64,000 nt of DNA from JBBWZH01 sp035544115. GTDB taxonomy: Bacteria > Actinomycetota > Actinomycetes > Mycobacteriales > CADCTP01. The notes below the pieces were generated by a model. That model saw nothing but the letters and a program-made list of their open reading frames with translations, had not been told where the DNA came from and did no database searches. Made by a program: the position numbers and the translations under genes. The DNA is taken from assembly GCA_963714145.1 (NCBI GenBank), contig OY970235.1, positions 1,550,001 through 1,614,000 on the forward strand, read 5' to 3'. Numbering within the stretch: position 1 is the first letter of the stretch; each line of letters starts with the position of its first letter. Shown in pieces: positions 57,420 through 64,000 of this stretch.

Positions 57420-58289
57420 GTGCCGGACACCGAGGGAACCACCTGCACCAGTTGCTTCACGCTGAACCCACCCGGCGCGCCGGCCTGCATCCGGTGCAAC
57501 CAGCCGCTGCCGGAGCAGAACGGCGCCGGCACGCCGCTGATCGTCCAGCCCGGCACCGGCATGGCCAGCCCGACCGACTGGCCCGGGGCGCCGCCGCCGG
57601 CACCCGCCGCGCCGGACGGGGGTGGCGCCGGTTCGGGCGGTCAAACGGGCGGACCTGCCGGCCAGCCGGGCGGTCAACCGGGCGGCCCGGCCCGGCCGGC
57701 CGGCTCGCCCGGCGGGCCGGCCGGCCCGGGCGGGACGACGGGTGGCGCGGCCGAGCTGGCGCCGCAGGGGGTCGTCCCGGGGGCCGGGCTCTACCCGGAC
57801 GGGTACACCGGGCAGCTGCCGCCGGGCCAGCCGCCGCAGCCGCCGACCGGGCTGGCGGTGCCGCCGCGGGGCACCCCGGGCGGATCCAGGTCGGCCGCCG
57901 CGGCGGTGCAGCCGCCCGGCTTCGGCCTCGGCGCGGACGGCTCTGACCTGGCCGAACAGGCTGGGATGTCGCCGGCCGAGCAGCGCCGGATCAGCCGGCG
58001 GATCGCGATCGTCGGCGGCATCATCGTGCTGCTGGTGCTGGCCGGCGGCGGCGCCGCGCTCTGGCTGACCCGGCCCAAGTACCTGGACACCGGCCCGGTC
58101 GCCAACGGCATCGGCACCGCGCTGACCCAGCGGGCCGGCGAAACGGTCACCGTGCGCTGCGCGGACACGCCGCGGCTCAAGGCCGGCGTGACCTTCGACT
58201 GCCTCGCGATCGACCGGCACGGGGTGACCCGTACAGTAAAGGTGACCGTGCTCGACACGTCGGGCCGGTACGAATGGACCCTGGGCTGA
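57420..58289 (+). CDS. Zinc-ribbon membrane protein with C-terminal DUF4333 domain (paralogue 1)
   Basis: In this 289-aa protein, a zinc-ribbon CTSCFTLNPPGAPACIRC lies at ~9-26, then ~170 residues of Gly/Pro-rich low complexity. A TM helix IAIVGGIIVLLVLAGGGAALWL lies near 200-221, and the outer DUF4333 domain has 'GETVTVRCADTPRLKAGVTF' and 'TVKVTVLDTSGRYEWTL'. Its downstream neighbour has the same layout, so the pair arose by duplication. In M. tuberculosis a membrane protein gene (Rv2091c) also follows helY (memory). Function is unknown. The GTG start at 57420 is immediately before the ribbon; GACGAT 7 nt upstream is an imperfect -10. Confidence 0.8.
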   Translation: MPDTEGTTCTSCFTLNPPGAPACIRCNQPLPEQNGAGTPLIVQPGTGMASPTDWPGAPPPAPAAPDGGGAGSGGQTGGPAGQPGGQPGGPARPAGSPGGPAGPGGTTGGAAELAPQGVVPGAGLYPDGYTGQLPPGQPPQPPTGLAVPPRGTPGGSRSAAAAVQPPGFGLGADGSDLAEQAGMSPAEQRRISRRIAIVGGIIVLLVLAGGGAALWLTRPKYLDTGPVANGIGTALTQRAGETVTVRCADTPRLKAGVTFDCLAIDRHGVTRTVKVTVLDTSGRYEWTLG

Positions 58290-58360
58290 CACTGTGGCGG
58301 CGAACCGCATAAGGTGCACGCGGCGTCTCTGCGAGGGCGTCGCGATCAGAGGGAGACACC

Positions 58361-59578
58361 ATGACTTGTCCCGTGTGTTCGATGGTCAACCCCGAGGGCA
58401 CACGTACCTGCATGCGCTGTGGCACGGCCCTCACCCCGGAGAACCCGTCCACGCCGTACGGCACGCCGGCGGCCCCGGCGTCCGGGTCGACGCCGGCGCA
58501 GCAGCCGTACGGCGGGCAGGAGAGCGGGCAGCAGCCGGCCGCCAACCCGTACGGGCAGCAGTCGTACGGCCAGCAGCCGGCACAGCAGCCGCCGGGGCAG
58601 CAGCCGCCCGCCCAGCAGCCGTACGGGCAGCAGTCGTACGGCCAGCAGTCCTACGGTCAGCAACAGCAGCCGTACGGCAGCGGGCAGCAGCCGGCGGCGC
58701 CGCAGTACGGCCAGGCCGCGCAGCAGCCGACCCAGCAGTTCGGTTCGCAGCCGTCCTACGGCCAGCCCGGGTACGAGTCCGGCCAGACGGCCGCGCCGAG
58801 CAGCCCGTACGGCCAGCCGGCGGCCACGCCGCAGTACGGCCAGCCCGGGTACGAGTCCGGGCAGGCGCCGGCGGCCAGCCCGTACGGTCAGCCGGCGGCC
58901 ACGCCGCAGTACGGCCAGCCCGGCTATGACGCCGGGCAGACCGCGGCCGGCCAGTACGGTCAGCCGGCGGCCACCCAGCAGTACGGCCAGACGGGATACG
59001 AGACCGGCCAGACGGCCGCGCCGAGCAGCCCGTACGGCCAGCCGGCGGCCACGCCGCAGTACGGCCAGCCCGGCTATGACGCCAGCCAGACCGCGGCCGG
59101 CCAGTACCCCGGCTACGGGCAGACCCAGCAGTTCGGCCAGACCGGCTACAGCGACCCGTACAGCCAGCAGGCCCAGCCGGCGGCCCAGCAGTACGGCCAG
59201 CCCGGCTACGGCCAGCCACAGCCGACCTACGGCCAGCCGGGCTACGGCCAGCCCGGGTGGGGCGCCCCGACGCCGCAGAAGAAGTCGAAGGGCGGCCTGT
59301 ACGCGCTGCTCGGCGTGATCGCGGTGATCGTGGTGGCCGGCGGCGTGATCCTGGTGCTGACCGTGTTTAGCAAGAAGGTGTTCGACTCGAGCGCGATGAA
59401 CCGCGACATCGCCACCCAGTACAAGGACAAGTTCGGCGACACGGTCGAGGTGTCCTGCCCGTCCGACCAGCAGGTGAAGGTCGGCGCCACGTTCAACTGC
59501 ACGATCAAGGACAAGTCGCAGAAGATCGAGGTCAAGGTCACCAGCGACAGCGGTGACTACACCTGGAAGACAGCCTGA
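58361..59578 (+). CDS. Zinc-ribbon, Gln/Pro/Tyr-rich membrane protein with DUF4333 domain (paralogue 2)
   Basis: In this 405-aa protein, zinc-ribbon CPVCSMVNPEGTRTCMRC lies at 3-20. Residues ~45-305 are a prion-like low-complexity region of GQQPYGQ, QYGQPGYES and PSSPYGQPAATP repeats. Lysine-rich KKSKGG precedes a TM helix (YALLGVIAVIVVAGGVILVL, ~312-331), and the outer DUF4333 domain ends 'KIEVKVTSDSGDYTWKT'. The cytoplasmic ribbon plus disordered region could recruit partners or condense at the membrane (inference). ATG at 58361 has GAGGGAG upstream. A strong hairpin terminator follows. Confidence 0.82.
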   Translation: MTCPVCSMVNPEGTRTCMRCGTALTPENPSTPYGTPAAPASGSTPAQQPYGGQESGQQPAANPYGQQSYGQQPAQQPPGQQPPAQQPYGQQSYGQQSYGQQQQPYGSGQQPAAPQYGQAAQQPTQQFGSQPSYGQPGYESGQTAAPSSPYGQPAATPQYGQPGYESGQAPAASPYGQPAATPQYGQPGYDAGQTAAGQYGQPAATQQYGQTGYETGQTAAPSSPYGQPAATPQYGQPGYDASQTAAGQYPGYGQTQQFGQTGYSDPYSQQAQPAAQQYGQPGYGQPQPTYGQPGYGQPGWGAPTPQKKSKGGLYALLGVIAVIVVAGGVILVLTVFSKKVFDSSAMNRDIATQYKDKFGDTVEVSCPSDQQVKVGATFNCTIKDKSQKIEVKVTSDSGDYTWKTA

Positions 59579-59608
59579 CCCAGCGTTGACCCGCCGCAGG
59601 CGGGAACC

Positions 59609-59650
59609 CCGCCCGGGCGGGAGCCGGTCAGCCGGCTCCCGCCCGGGCGG
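59609..59650. terminator. 19-bp-stem hairpin between convergent genes
   Basis: Perfect arms 59609-59627 and 59632-59650 (CCGCCCGGGCGGGAGCCGG and complement) enclose a TCAG loop, then TCTTAAT. The right arm lies within the last codons of the convergent exonuclease gene, whose stop codon is in the loop. Confidence 0.8.
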
Positions 59651-60548
59651 TCTTAATCGCCGCGAGCAGCCGGTTCAGCGAGCTGTCCAGCCCCCAGCGC
59701 TCGCTCAGCGCGATCAGCGCGGTCGGGTCGGCCGGCTCGGCCGGCAGCGCGTCGTCGTATGGCGGCAGCGGCAGGTCGGTGGCCACCCGGACCACCACCG
59801 GCGCGGCCTGCAGGTACTCGCCCGCGGCCAACAGCTTGGCCCGGGAGCCGGCCGGGAAGCCGTCGGTGCCGCCCGCGTCCAGCGCCGCCAGGATGCCGGC
59901 CAGCGAGCCGAACCGGCTGACCAGCGCCGCCGCGGTCCGCTCGCCGACGCCGGAGACCCCGGGCAGGCCGTCGCTGGGGTCGCCGCGCAGGGTGGCGAAA
60001 TCGGCATAGCTGCGGCCGGGGATGCCGTAGCGCGCGGCCACTTCCGCCTCGCCGTACACCTCCAGCTTCGCCACCCCGCGGCTGGTGTAGAGCACGTGCA
60101 CCGGCGGGTCGTCGCGGACCAGCTGGAACAGGTCCCGGTCGCCGGTCACCACCTCCACCGGCCCGGTGGCGTGGTGGGCCAGCGCGCCGATCACGTCGTC
60201 GGCCTCGTAGCCGGGCACGCCCACCGCGGCCAGCCCGAGCGCGGCCAGCACTTCCAGGATCACCGGCACCTGCGGGGTCAGCCCGGGCGGCTCCGCCTCG
60301 CCGCCGTACGGCCCGACCCGGTGCGCCTTGTAGGACGGCAGCGCGGCCACCCGGAACGCCGGCCGCCAGTCCGCGTCCAGGCAGGCCACCAGGCGGGTCG
60401 GCCGGCGGGTGCGGACCAGCTGCGCGACCATGTCCAGGAACCCGCGGACGGCGTTGACCGGTGCGCCGTCCGGCGCGGTCACCGTCTCCGGTATCCCGTG
60501 GAACGCCCGGAAGTACAGGCTCGCCGCGTCCAGCAGCATCAGCGTCAC
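59628..60548 (-). CDS. 5'-3' exonuclease (Pol I-like FEN nuclease domain)
   Basis: This 306-aa flap/5' nuclease domain protein has LMLLDAASLYFRAFHGIPET (first metal Asp), 'ACLDADWRPAFRVAALPSYK', 'VPGYEADDVIGALAHHA' (acidic cluster), 'VEVVTGDRDLFQLV' and the helix-hairpin-helix 'LRGDPSDGLPGVSGVGERTAAAL'. It equals the exonuclease part of DNA polymerase I without the polymerase, as in Rv2090-type proteins (memory), and likely processes flaps or RNA primers. GTG at 60548 is preferred (GGAGGAG 7 nt upstream) over an ATG nine bases downstream. Confidence 0.92.
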   Translation of the reverse strand: MTLMLLDAASLYFRAFHGIPETVTAPDGAPVNAVRGFLDMVAQLVRTRRPTRLVACLDADWRPAFRVAALPSYKAHRVGPYGGEAEPPGLTPQVPVILEVLAALGLAAVGVPGYEADDVIGALAHHATGPVEVVTGDRDLFQLVRDDPPVHVLYTSRGVAKLEVYGEAEVAARYGIPGRSYADFATLRGDPSDGLPGVSGVGERTAAALVSRFGSLAGILAALDAGGTDGFPAGSRAKLLAAGEYLQAAPVVVRVATDLPLPPYDDALPAEPADPTALIALSERWGLDSSLNRLLAAIKTARAGAG

Positions 60549-60623
60549 TGGGTCGCTCCTCCGCTTCTCGGCCGGTCCGCGCACGCTACCGTCCGAGCCG
60601 ACCCCGACAGCAGGAGGTGCCCG

Positions 60624-61250
60624 ATGATCGGCCCGGCCGAGGTGCGTGCGGTGCTACTGGACATGGACGGCACGCTGGTCGACTCGGACGCGTCGGTCGA
60701 GCGGTCCTGGCGGGCGTGGGCCGGCCGGCACCGGGTGCCGGAGGCGGACGTACTGGCCATCGCGCACGGCAGCCCGGCCGGCATCACGATCGGCCGGCTG
60801 GTACCGCAGCTCCCGGCCGCGCAGGTGGCCGCCGAGGCGCAGGCCATGCTCACTGAGCAGTACACCGACCTGGACGGCGTGGTGGCCACCGCCGGCGTGC
60901 CGGCGCTGCTGGCCGTGCTGGCCCGCCGGGCGCTGCCCTGGGCGGTGGTGACCAGCGCGGACGACCGGCTGGCCCGGGTCCGGCTGGCCACGGCCGGGAT
61001 CCCGATCCCGGAGGTGCTGATCACGGTCGAGCAGGTCGCGCACGGCAAGCCGGCCCCGGACGGCTACCTCGCCGCCGCGGCCCGGCTCGGCGTGCCGCCC
61101 GCGTCCTGCCTGGTGGTGGAGGACGCGGCGCCCGGCATCGCCGCCGGCCAGGCCGCCGGGATGCCGGTCGCCGCGCTCCGCGGCCTGCCCGCCGAGCTGC
61201 CCATCGCCGACCTGACCGCGCTGGCCGACTGGCTCGGCGCCGGCGGTTAG
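60624..61250 (+). CDS. HAD-superfamily phosphatase (beta-phosphoglucomutase/phosphoglycolate-type)
   Basis: The nucleophile motif of this 208-aa HAD subfamily I protein is VLLDMDGTLVDSD (D13/D15 region), motif II is WAVVTSADD, motif III is HGKPAPDGYL, and motif IV is CLVVEDAAPGIAAGQAAGM. The small helical cap ('RSWRAWAGRHRVPEADVLAIAHG') is typical of sugar-phosphate phosphatases such as those acting on glycerol-1-phosphate or 2-deoxyglucose-6-phosphate. AGGAGG lies 6 nt before the ATG. It is divergent from the exonuclease. Confidence 0.88.
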   Translation: MIGPAEVRAVLLDMDGTLVDSDASVERSWRAWAGRHRVPEADVLAIAHGSPAGITIGRLVPQLPAAQVAAEAQAMLTEQYTDLDGVVATAGVPALLAVLARRALPWAVVTSADDRLARVRLATAGIPIPEVLITVEQVAHGKPAPDGYLAAAARLGVPPASCLVVEDAAPGIAAGQAAGMPVAALRGLPAELPIADLTALADWLGAGG

Positions 61251-61375
61251 GCCGGCACCCGGCCGCCGGCCCGGCACCGGCCAGGCCGGCGGCGTGATCC
61301 GGCGCCCGTTGACCGCCGGCGGCCAGCCGGCCGGAGCCGGGTGGCCGGAGCCGGGGCCGGCGGGCGGAGGCCGGG

Positions 61376-62182
61376 TCAGAAGCCGGGGAAGGCGGTGCGC
61401 AGGGTGTCGAGGTCGACGTCGGTGGGGTTGATCCCGGCCGGGGTGTGATCGGGGTCCAGCCGGCCGTAGAGGAGCCGGAGGAACGCCTCGGCCGGTAGCT
61501 CCAGGGTGGCCGCGGCGTTCGGGGTGGCCGCGTTCGGGGTGAGGGTGGCCTTGTCCGCGCCGAGGTCGAGCAGGAAGTCGCGGCCGGGCGCGGTGGTGCT
61601 GACGTGCACGACGACCGGGTCGGCCGCGCCCTTGCCGGCGCGGTTGGCCAGGGCGGGCAGCTGGTCGACGATCAGGTCGACCGCGTCGGCGGCGACGGTC
61701 GCGGCCGGGTCGAGGGCGACCACGATGTCCCAGGTGTGCACGGCGTGCTCACTCAGCCGCATCCGCAGCAGGCCGGTCAGCGGCTGGGTCGAACCGAACA
61801 GGTCCAGCCGCCAGCTGTCCCGCGTCTGGGCGGGGAGCGCCGCCAGGTCGGCCAGGAACCGCTCGTTGCTGGCGATCGCGTCGGCCGCCTGCCGCGGGGC
61901 GGGCTTCGCGTCCCAGACCGCCCAGATCTCCTTCATCTGCTCGATCCCCGGCGCCGGGTCGCCGCCCTGGCCGGCCTCGACCAGCATCGCGAAGATCTCC
62001 GCGCCGGAGCCGAGGTGCGAGGCGACCTGGGCGATCGACCACTCGCTGGCGTACGAGGGCCCGGCCACCTGGGCGTCGGTGAGCGGGGTCAGGGCGGCGG
62101 CGAACCGGTCATGGGAGTTTCGCAGCGCGGCGAGCAGGTCGCTGAACGACGGCTCGCCGGCCGGCGCGGGGGGCTGCGTCAC
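61376..62182 (-). CDS. Maleylpyruvate isomerase-type, mycothiol-dependent DinB-fold protein
   Basis: This 268-aa protein has the MDMPI N-terminal domain: FSDLLAALRNSHDRFAAALT, SEWSIAQVASHLGSGAEIF (first metal His) and LSEHAVHTWDIVVALDP (second and third His), consistent with the DinB/YfiT metal site used by mycothiol-dependent transferases. A C-terminal SCP2-like region follows (residues ~165-268), containing a duplicated ATPNAATPNAA tract. The protein probably catalyses mycothiol conjugation or isomerisation; substrate unknown. mshC in this window shows that mycothiol should be available. GTG start at 62182. Confidence 0.83.
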   Translation of the reverse strand: MTQPPAPAGEPSFSDLLAALRNSHDRFAAALTPLTDAQVAGPSYASEWSIAQVASHLGSGAEIFAMLVEAGQGGDPAPGIEQMKEIWAVWDAKPAPRQAADAIASNERFLADLAALPAQTRDSWRLDLFGSTQPLTGLLRMRLSEHAVHTWDIVVALDPAATVAADAVDLIVDQLPALANRAGKGAADPVVVHVSTTAPGRDFLLDLGADKATLTPNAATPNAAATLELPAEAFLRLLYGRLDPDHTPAGINPTDVDLDTLRTAFPGF

Positions 62183-62290
62183 TGCGGCCTGCCAGCGGTG
62201 TCAGTGCTCGAGTTGGGCATGTACCGACCCTACTGCCGGCAGTCGCGGTTCCCGGTCCGGAACCCCGCGCGGGGGCTCCGGACCACCCGG

Positions 62291-63742
62291 TCAGGTGCCC
62301 CTCGACCACTGCTGGTTGGTGCCGGCGGTGCAGCTGAACTGCTTGACCGCCGCGCCGTCCGAAGTGGACGCACTGGTCACGTCGACGCACTTGCCGCTCT
62401 GCCGGACGACCAGCCGGACGAAGCCGCCGCCGGCGTCCTGCAGCTGGAACTGCTGGTTGGTGCCGGCGTTGCAGGAGAACTGCTCCAGCACCGCACCGTC
62501 CGAAGTGGACCCGTTGGTGACGTCCAGGCATTTGCCGCTGTGCCCGGCCAGCAGGCTGACGAACCCGCCGCCGGCGTCGACCGCCTGCCAGCGCTGGTTC
62601 GCCCCGCCGTTGCAGCTGAACTGCTTGACCGCGGTGCCGTTGCCGGCCGAGCCGCTGGTGACGTCCAGGCATTTGCCGCTGTGCCGGGCCACCAGCGTGC
62701 TGGTGCCGCCGGTGCCCGGTGCGATCGTGCCGGCCGCGGTGTCGATGGTCAGCTGCGGCGACCAGGCCATCGACATGCTGGTGTTGGAGCCGAACCGCAG
62801 CGCCAGCCAGACGTAGCGGGAGTCGTTCACCCGGCCGCCCCAGGCGCCGGCCCAGCGGTCGCCGAGGTACAGGTAGGAGGTCGCGCCGGAGCCGGTGACC
62901 GGCAGCACGTAGGCGGTCTGCGAGTCGGAAGCGGTGCCGTCGCCGAGGTTCTGCAGCGCGCTCCACGGGCCGCTGATGCTGCTCGCGGTCGCGTACTTCT
63001 GCTGGTTCGGCGACCATCCGGTGGCCGCCGAGGTGAGCATGAAGTAGACGCCGTTGCGCTTGAACAGGGCCGGCGCCTCGCGGAACGAGCCGGGCCAGAG
63101 CGTCTGCACCAGGCCGCTGATGCCCAGGTAGTCCGGGGTGAGCCGGTACAGGTTCAGGTCGGCGTTCTCCCGGGCGGCCGAGGCCATGTACGCGGTGCCG
63201 TTGTCGTCCCGGAAGATCGTGATGTCGCGCGACATGTTGGCCAGCGGCCGGAAGCTGCCCCGGTAGGAGTACGCGCCGTCCACCGTGCTGGACGTGGCGA
63301 CCGCGGCCAGCGCCTGGCCGTAGTCCGAGCCGTTCTCCTTGTGCATCCACATCACGTACTGCCCGGTGCCGCTGTTGAAGATCACCTTCGGCCGCTCGAT
63401 GTTGGCCACGTTGAGCTCGGCCGCGGACGACTGGGTCAGCACGTTGTTGCGGAACTCCCAGCTGCGCAGGTCGGTCGACCGGTACACCGAGACGGCCTTG
63501 AAGGTCCCGTTCGGATTGCGGTTCTCGCCGAACCAGTAGTAGAAACCGCCGACCGCGAGCACCCCGCCGCCGTGCGCCTGCACGACGTTCCCGGCGGTGT
63601 CGGTGAACTGCGTCCCGTTGGCCACCGCGACCGGCGCGGCCACCGCCGTCCCGGCCAGCGGCCCGGCGAACATCAGGCCGCCGGCGGTCAGCAGGGCCAC
63701 CACAACCAGCCGCAGGCAGCGGCGCGGGCGAGGCAACGACAT
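62291..63742 (-). CDS. Secreted GH43-type glycoside hydrolase with C-terminal ricin-B (CBM13) domain
   Basis: In this 483-aa protein, a signal peptide (MSLPRPRRCLRLVVVALLTAG to ~35, ending VAA) is followed by a five-bladed propeller GH43 domain. Motifs there include FYYWFGENRNPNGTF, VSVYRSTDLRSWEF, RDITIFRDDNGTAYM and the probable acid/base Glu in SFREAPALFKRNGVYFM. The last ~130 residues are a beta-trefoil with three repeats: SGKCLDVTSGSAGNGTAVKQ...NQRWQ, SGKCLDVTNGS...NQQFQ, SGKCVDVTSAS...NQQW. GH43 members of this kind resemble exo-beta-1,3-galactanases, but arabinose/xylose specificity cannot be excluded. ATG at 63742 has GGGAGA upstream. It is divergent from another secreted protein gene. 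Confidence 0.88.
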   Translation of the reverse strand: MSLPRPRRCLRLVVVALLTAGGLMFAGPLAGTAVAAPVAVANGTQFTDTAGNVVQAHGGGVLAVGGFYYWFGENRNPNGTFKAVSVYRSTDLRSWEFRNNVLTQSSAAELNVANIERPKVIFNSGTGQYVMWMHKENGSDYGQALAAVATSSTVDGAYSYRGSFRPLANMSRDITIFRDDNGTAYMASAARENADLNLYRLTPDYLGISGLVQTLWPGSFREAPALFKRNGVYFMLTSAATGWSPNQQKYATASSISGPWSALQNLGDGTASDSQTAYVLPVTGSGATSYLYLGDRWAGAWGGRVNDSRYVWLALRFGSNTSMSMAWSPQLTIDTAAGTIAPGTGGTSTLVARHSGKCLDVTSGSAGNGTAVKQFSCNGGANQRWQAVDAGGGFVSLLAGHSGKCLDVTNGSTSDGAVLEQFSCNAGTNQQFQLQDAGGGFVRLVVRQSGKCVDVTSASTSDGAAVKQFSCTAGTNQQWSRGT

Positions 63743-63894
63743 CCCGGTCTCCCAACATCTGGACCGGCCCGCCACCTGATGGGACATGCGGCGAAGCCAG
63801 ACGTGGTCACGTGGCTCCGCGCAGCCGTACGGACAGGCTAGTTCATCGGTTGTCAAGACGGCAGTACTGCGACATGCGGGCGGGTACCGCCAGC

Positions 63895-63908
63895 TCCGAT
63901 ATTTCGGA
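63895..63908. promoter_or_regulatory. Inverted repeat in the divergent secreted-protein promoter region
   Basis: TCCGATATTTCGGA (arms TCCGA/TCGGA) lies in the AT-richer spacer 63743-63939 between the GH43 gene and the gene starting at 63940. It is a candidate regulator site for both. TTGACA (63851-63856) and TAGCCT (63835-63840) also occur on the minus strand but only 10 nt apart. Confidence 0.4.
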
Positions 63909-63939
63909 CTGCCCCAATTCACGAGACCGGAGGTAGTCC

Positions 63940-64000
63940 ATGCGTGTTCGAGGTCCGTCCCGACTGTGCGCCGTCGTGGCCGCGCTGTTCGCGGTGCTCG
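63940..64000 (+). CDS. Secreted protein, N-terminal signal peptide only (cut by window edge)
   Basis: ATG at 63940 with GGAGG 6 nt upstream opens a frame encoding MRVRGPSRLCAVVAALFAVL, a Sec signal peptide start (Arg-rich n-region, hydrophobic core). The rest lies outside the window. Divergence from the GH43 gene suggests another extracellular enzyme or binding protein, but nothing more can be said. Confidence 0.65.
   Translation, partial: MRVRGPSRLCAVVAALFAVL

Noticed and set aside
63835..63856. TTGACA and TAGCCT upstream of the GH43 gene as a promoter
   Set aside because: The two hexamers on the minus strand are only 10 nt apart, far from the 16-18 nt needed, so they cannot act together as a sigma-70-type promoter.

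Overview
The window reads as a chromosomal segment of a high-GC actinobacterium. It carries Pup and a 20S proteasome (pup, prcB, prcA, pafA, dop, ARC/Mpa), a mycothiol biosynthesis gene (mshC), a mycothiol-dependent-type enzyme, an F420/LLM-type oxidoreductase, a LuxR-type LAL regulator, and very strong G/C bias at third codon positions. From the gene set and style I would guess Micromonosporaceae (Actinoplanes-like); this is inference, since no rRNA gene is present. From memory, the conserved genes follow the order of the Mycobacterium tuberculosis Rv2141c-to-Rv2090 stretch (M20 peptidase, DUF5703, UppP, phosphomutase, DUF3090, SCO1664 family, MshC, PAC2, MetH, RecB-type exonuclease, TrmI, Mpa, Dop, Pup, PrcBA, PafA, PafBC, TatAC, HelY, 5'-3' exonuclease). 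It is therefore mostly an ancestral backbone with local insertions.

Layout. 1-8,000: methyltransferase fragment, HAD phosphatase, M20 peptidase plus SDR operon, DUF5703, RecD2-like helicase, aldo/keto reductase, LLM oxidoreductase. 8,000-14,700: uppP, a phosphomutase/DUF3090/SCO1664/mshC module interrupted by a reverse-strand ferredoxin-NADP reductase-type flavoprotein, then PAC2. 14,700-18,300: metH, broken by two single-base insertions. 18,300-31,500: accessory block with a LAL regulator divergent from an ABC-2 exporter, an MFS exporter divergent from a MerR regulator over a perfect 20-bp palindrome, an ECF sigma factor with a membrane partner, and a MacB/FtsX-type ABC system. 31,500-37,600: RecB-type nuclease, a signal peptidase I with a huge disordered N-terminus, a site-2-type protease, TrmI and a ferredoxin. 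37,800-51,800: the Pup-proteasome locus. 52,000-57,300: tatA, tatC, a diacylglycerol-kinase-like gene and helY. 57,400-64,000: two zinc-ribbon/DUF4333 membrane proteins, exonuclease, HAD phosphatase, mycothiol-dependent-type enzyme, a GH43-ricin secreted glycosidase, and the start of another secreted protein.

How the genes work together. ARC unfolds pupylated proteins for the PrcBA core. Dop deamidates Pup, which ends in Gly-Gly-Gln, and removes it from substrates; PafA ligates it. PafB/PafC are the WYL-domain regulators that sit with this locus. Unusually, the locus also holds a lipoprotein-like gene, a sortase-signal (LPATG) secreted protein, an unrecognised 174-aa protein and an orphan 334-aa protein with its own strong promoter.

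Three themes recur across the window. First, many genes have a TANNNT -10 hexamer ending 6-9 nt before the start codon, the signature of leaderless mRNAs. Second, in-frame minisatellites expand non-catalytic segments of conserved proteins. Third, two intergenic repeat families are present: a ~140-bp GC-rich hairpin unit found as a tandem triplet after ARC with relatives after dop and near 27.7 kb, and a 27-bp element seen four times. I saw no tRNA or rRNA genes, insertion sequences, CRISPR arrays or prophage genes.
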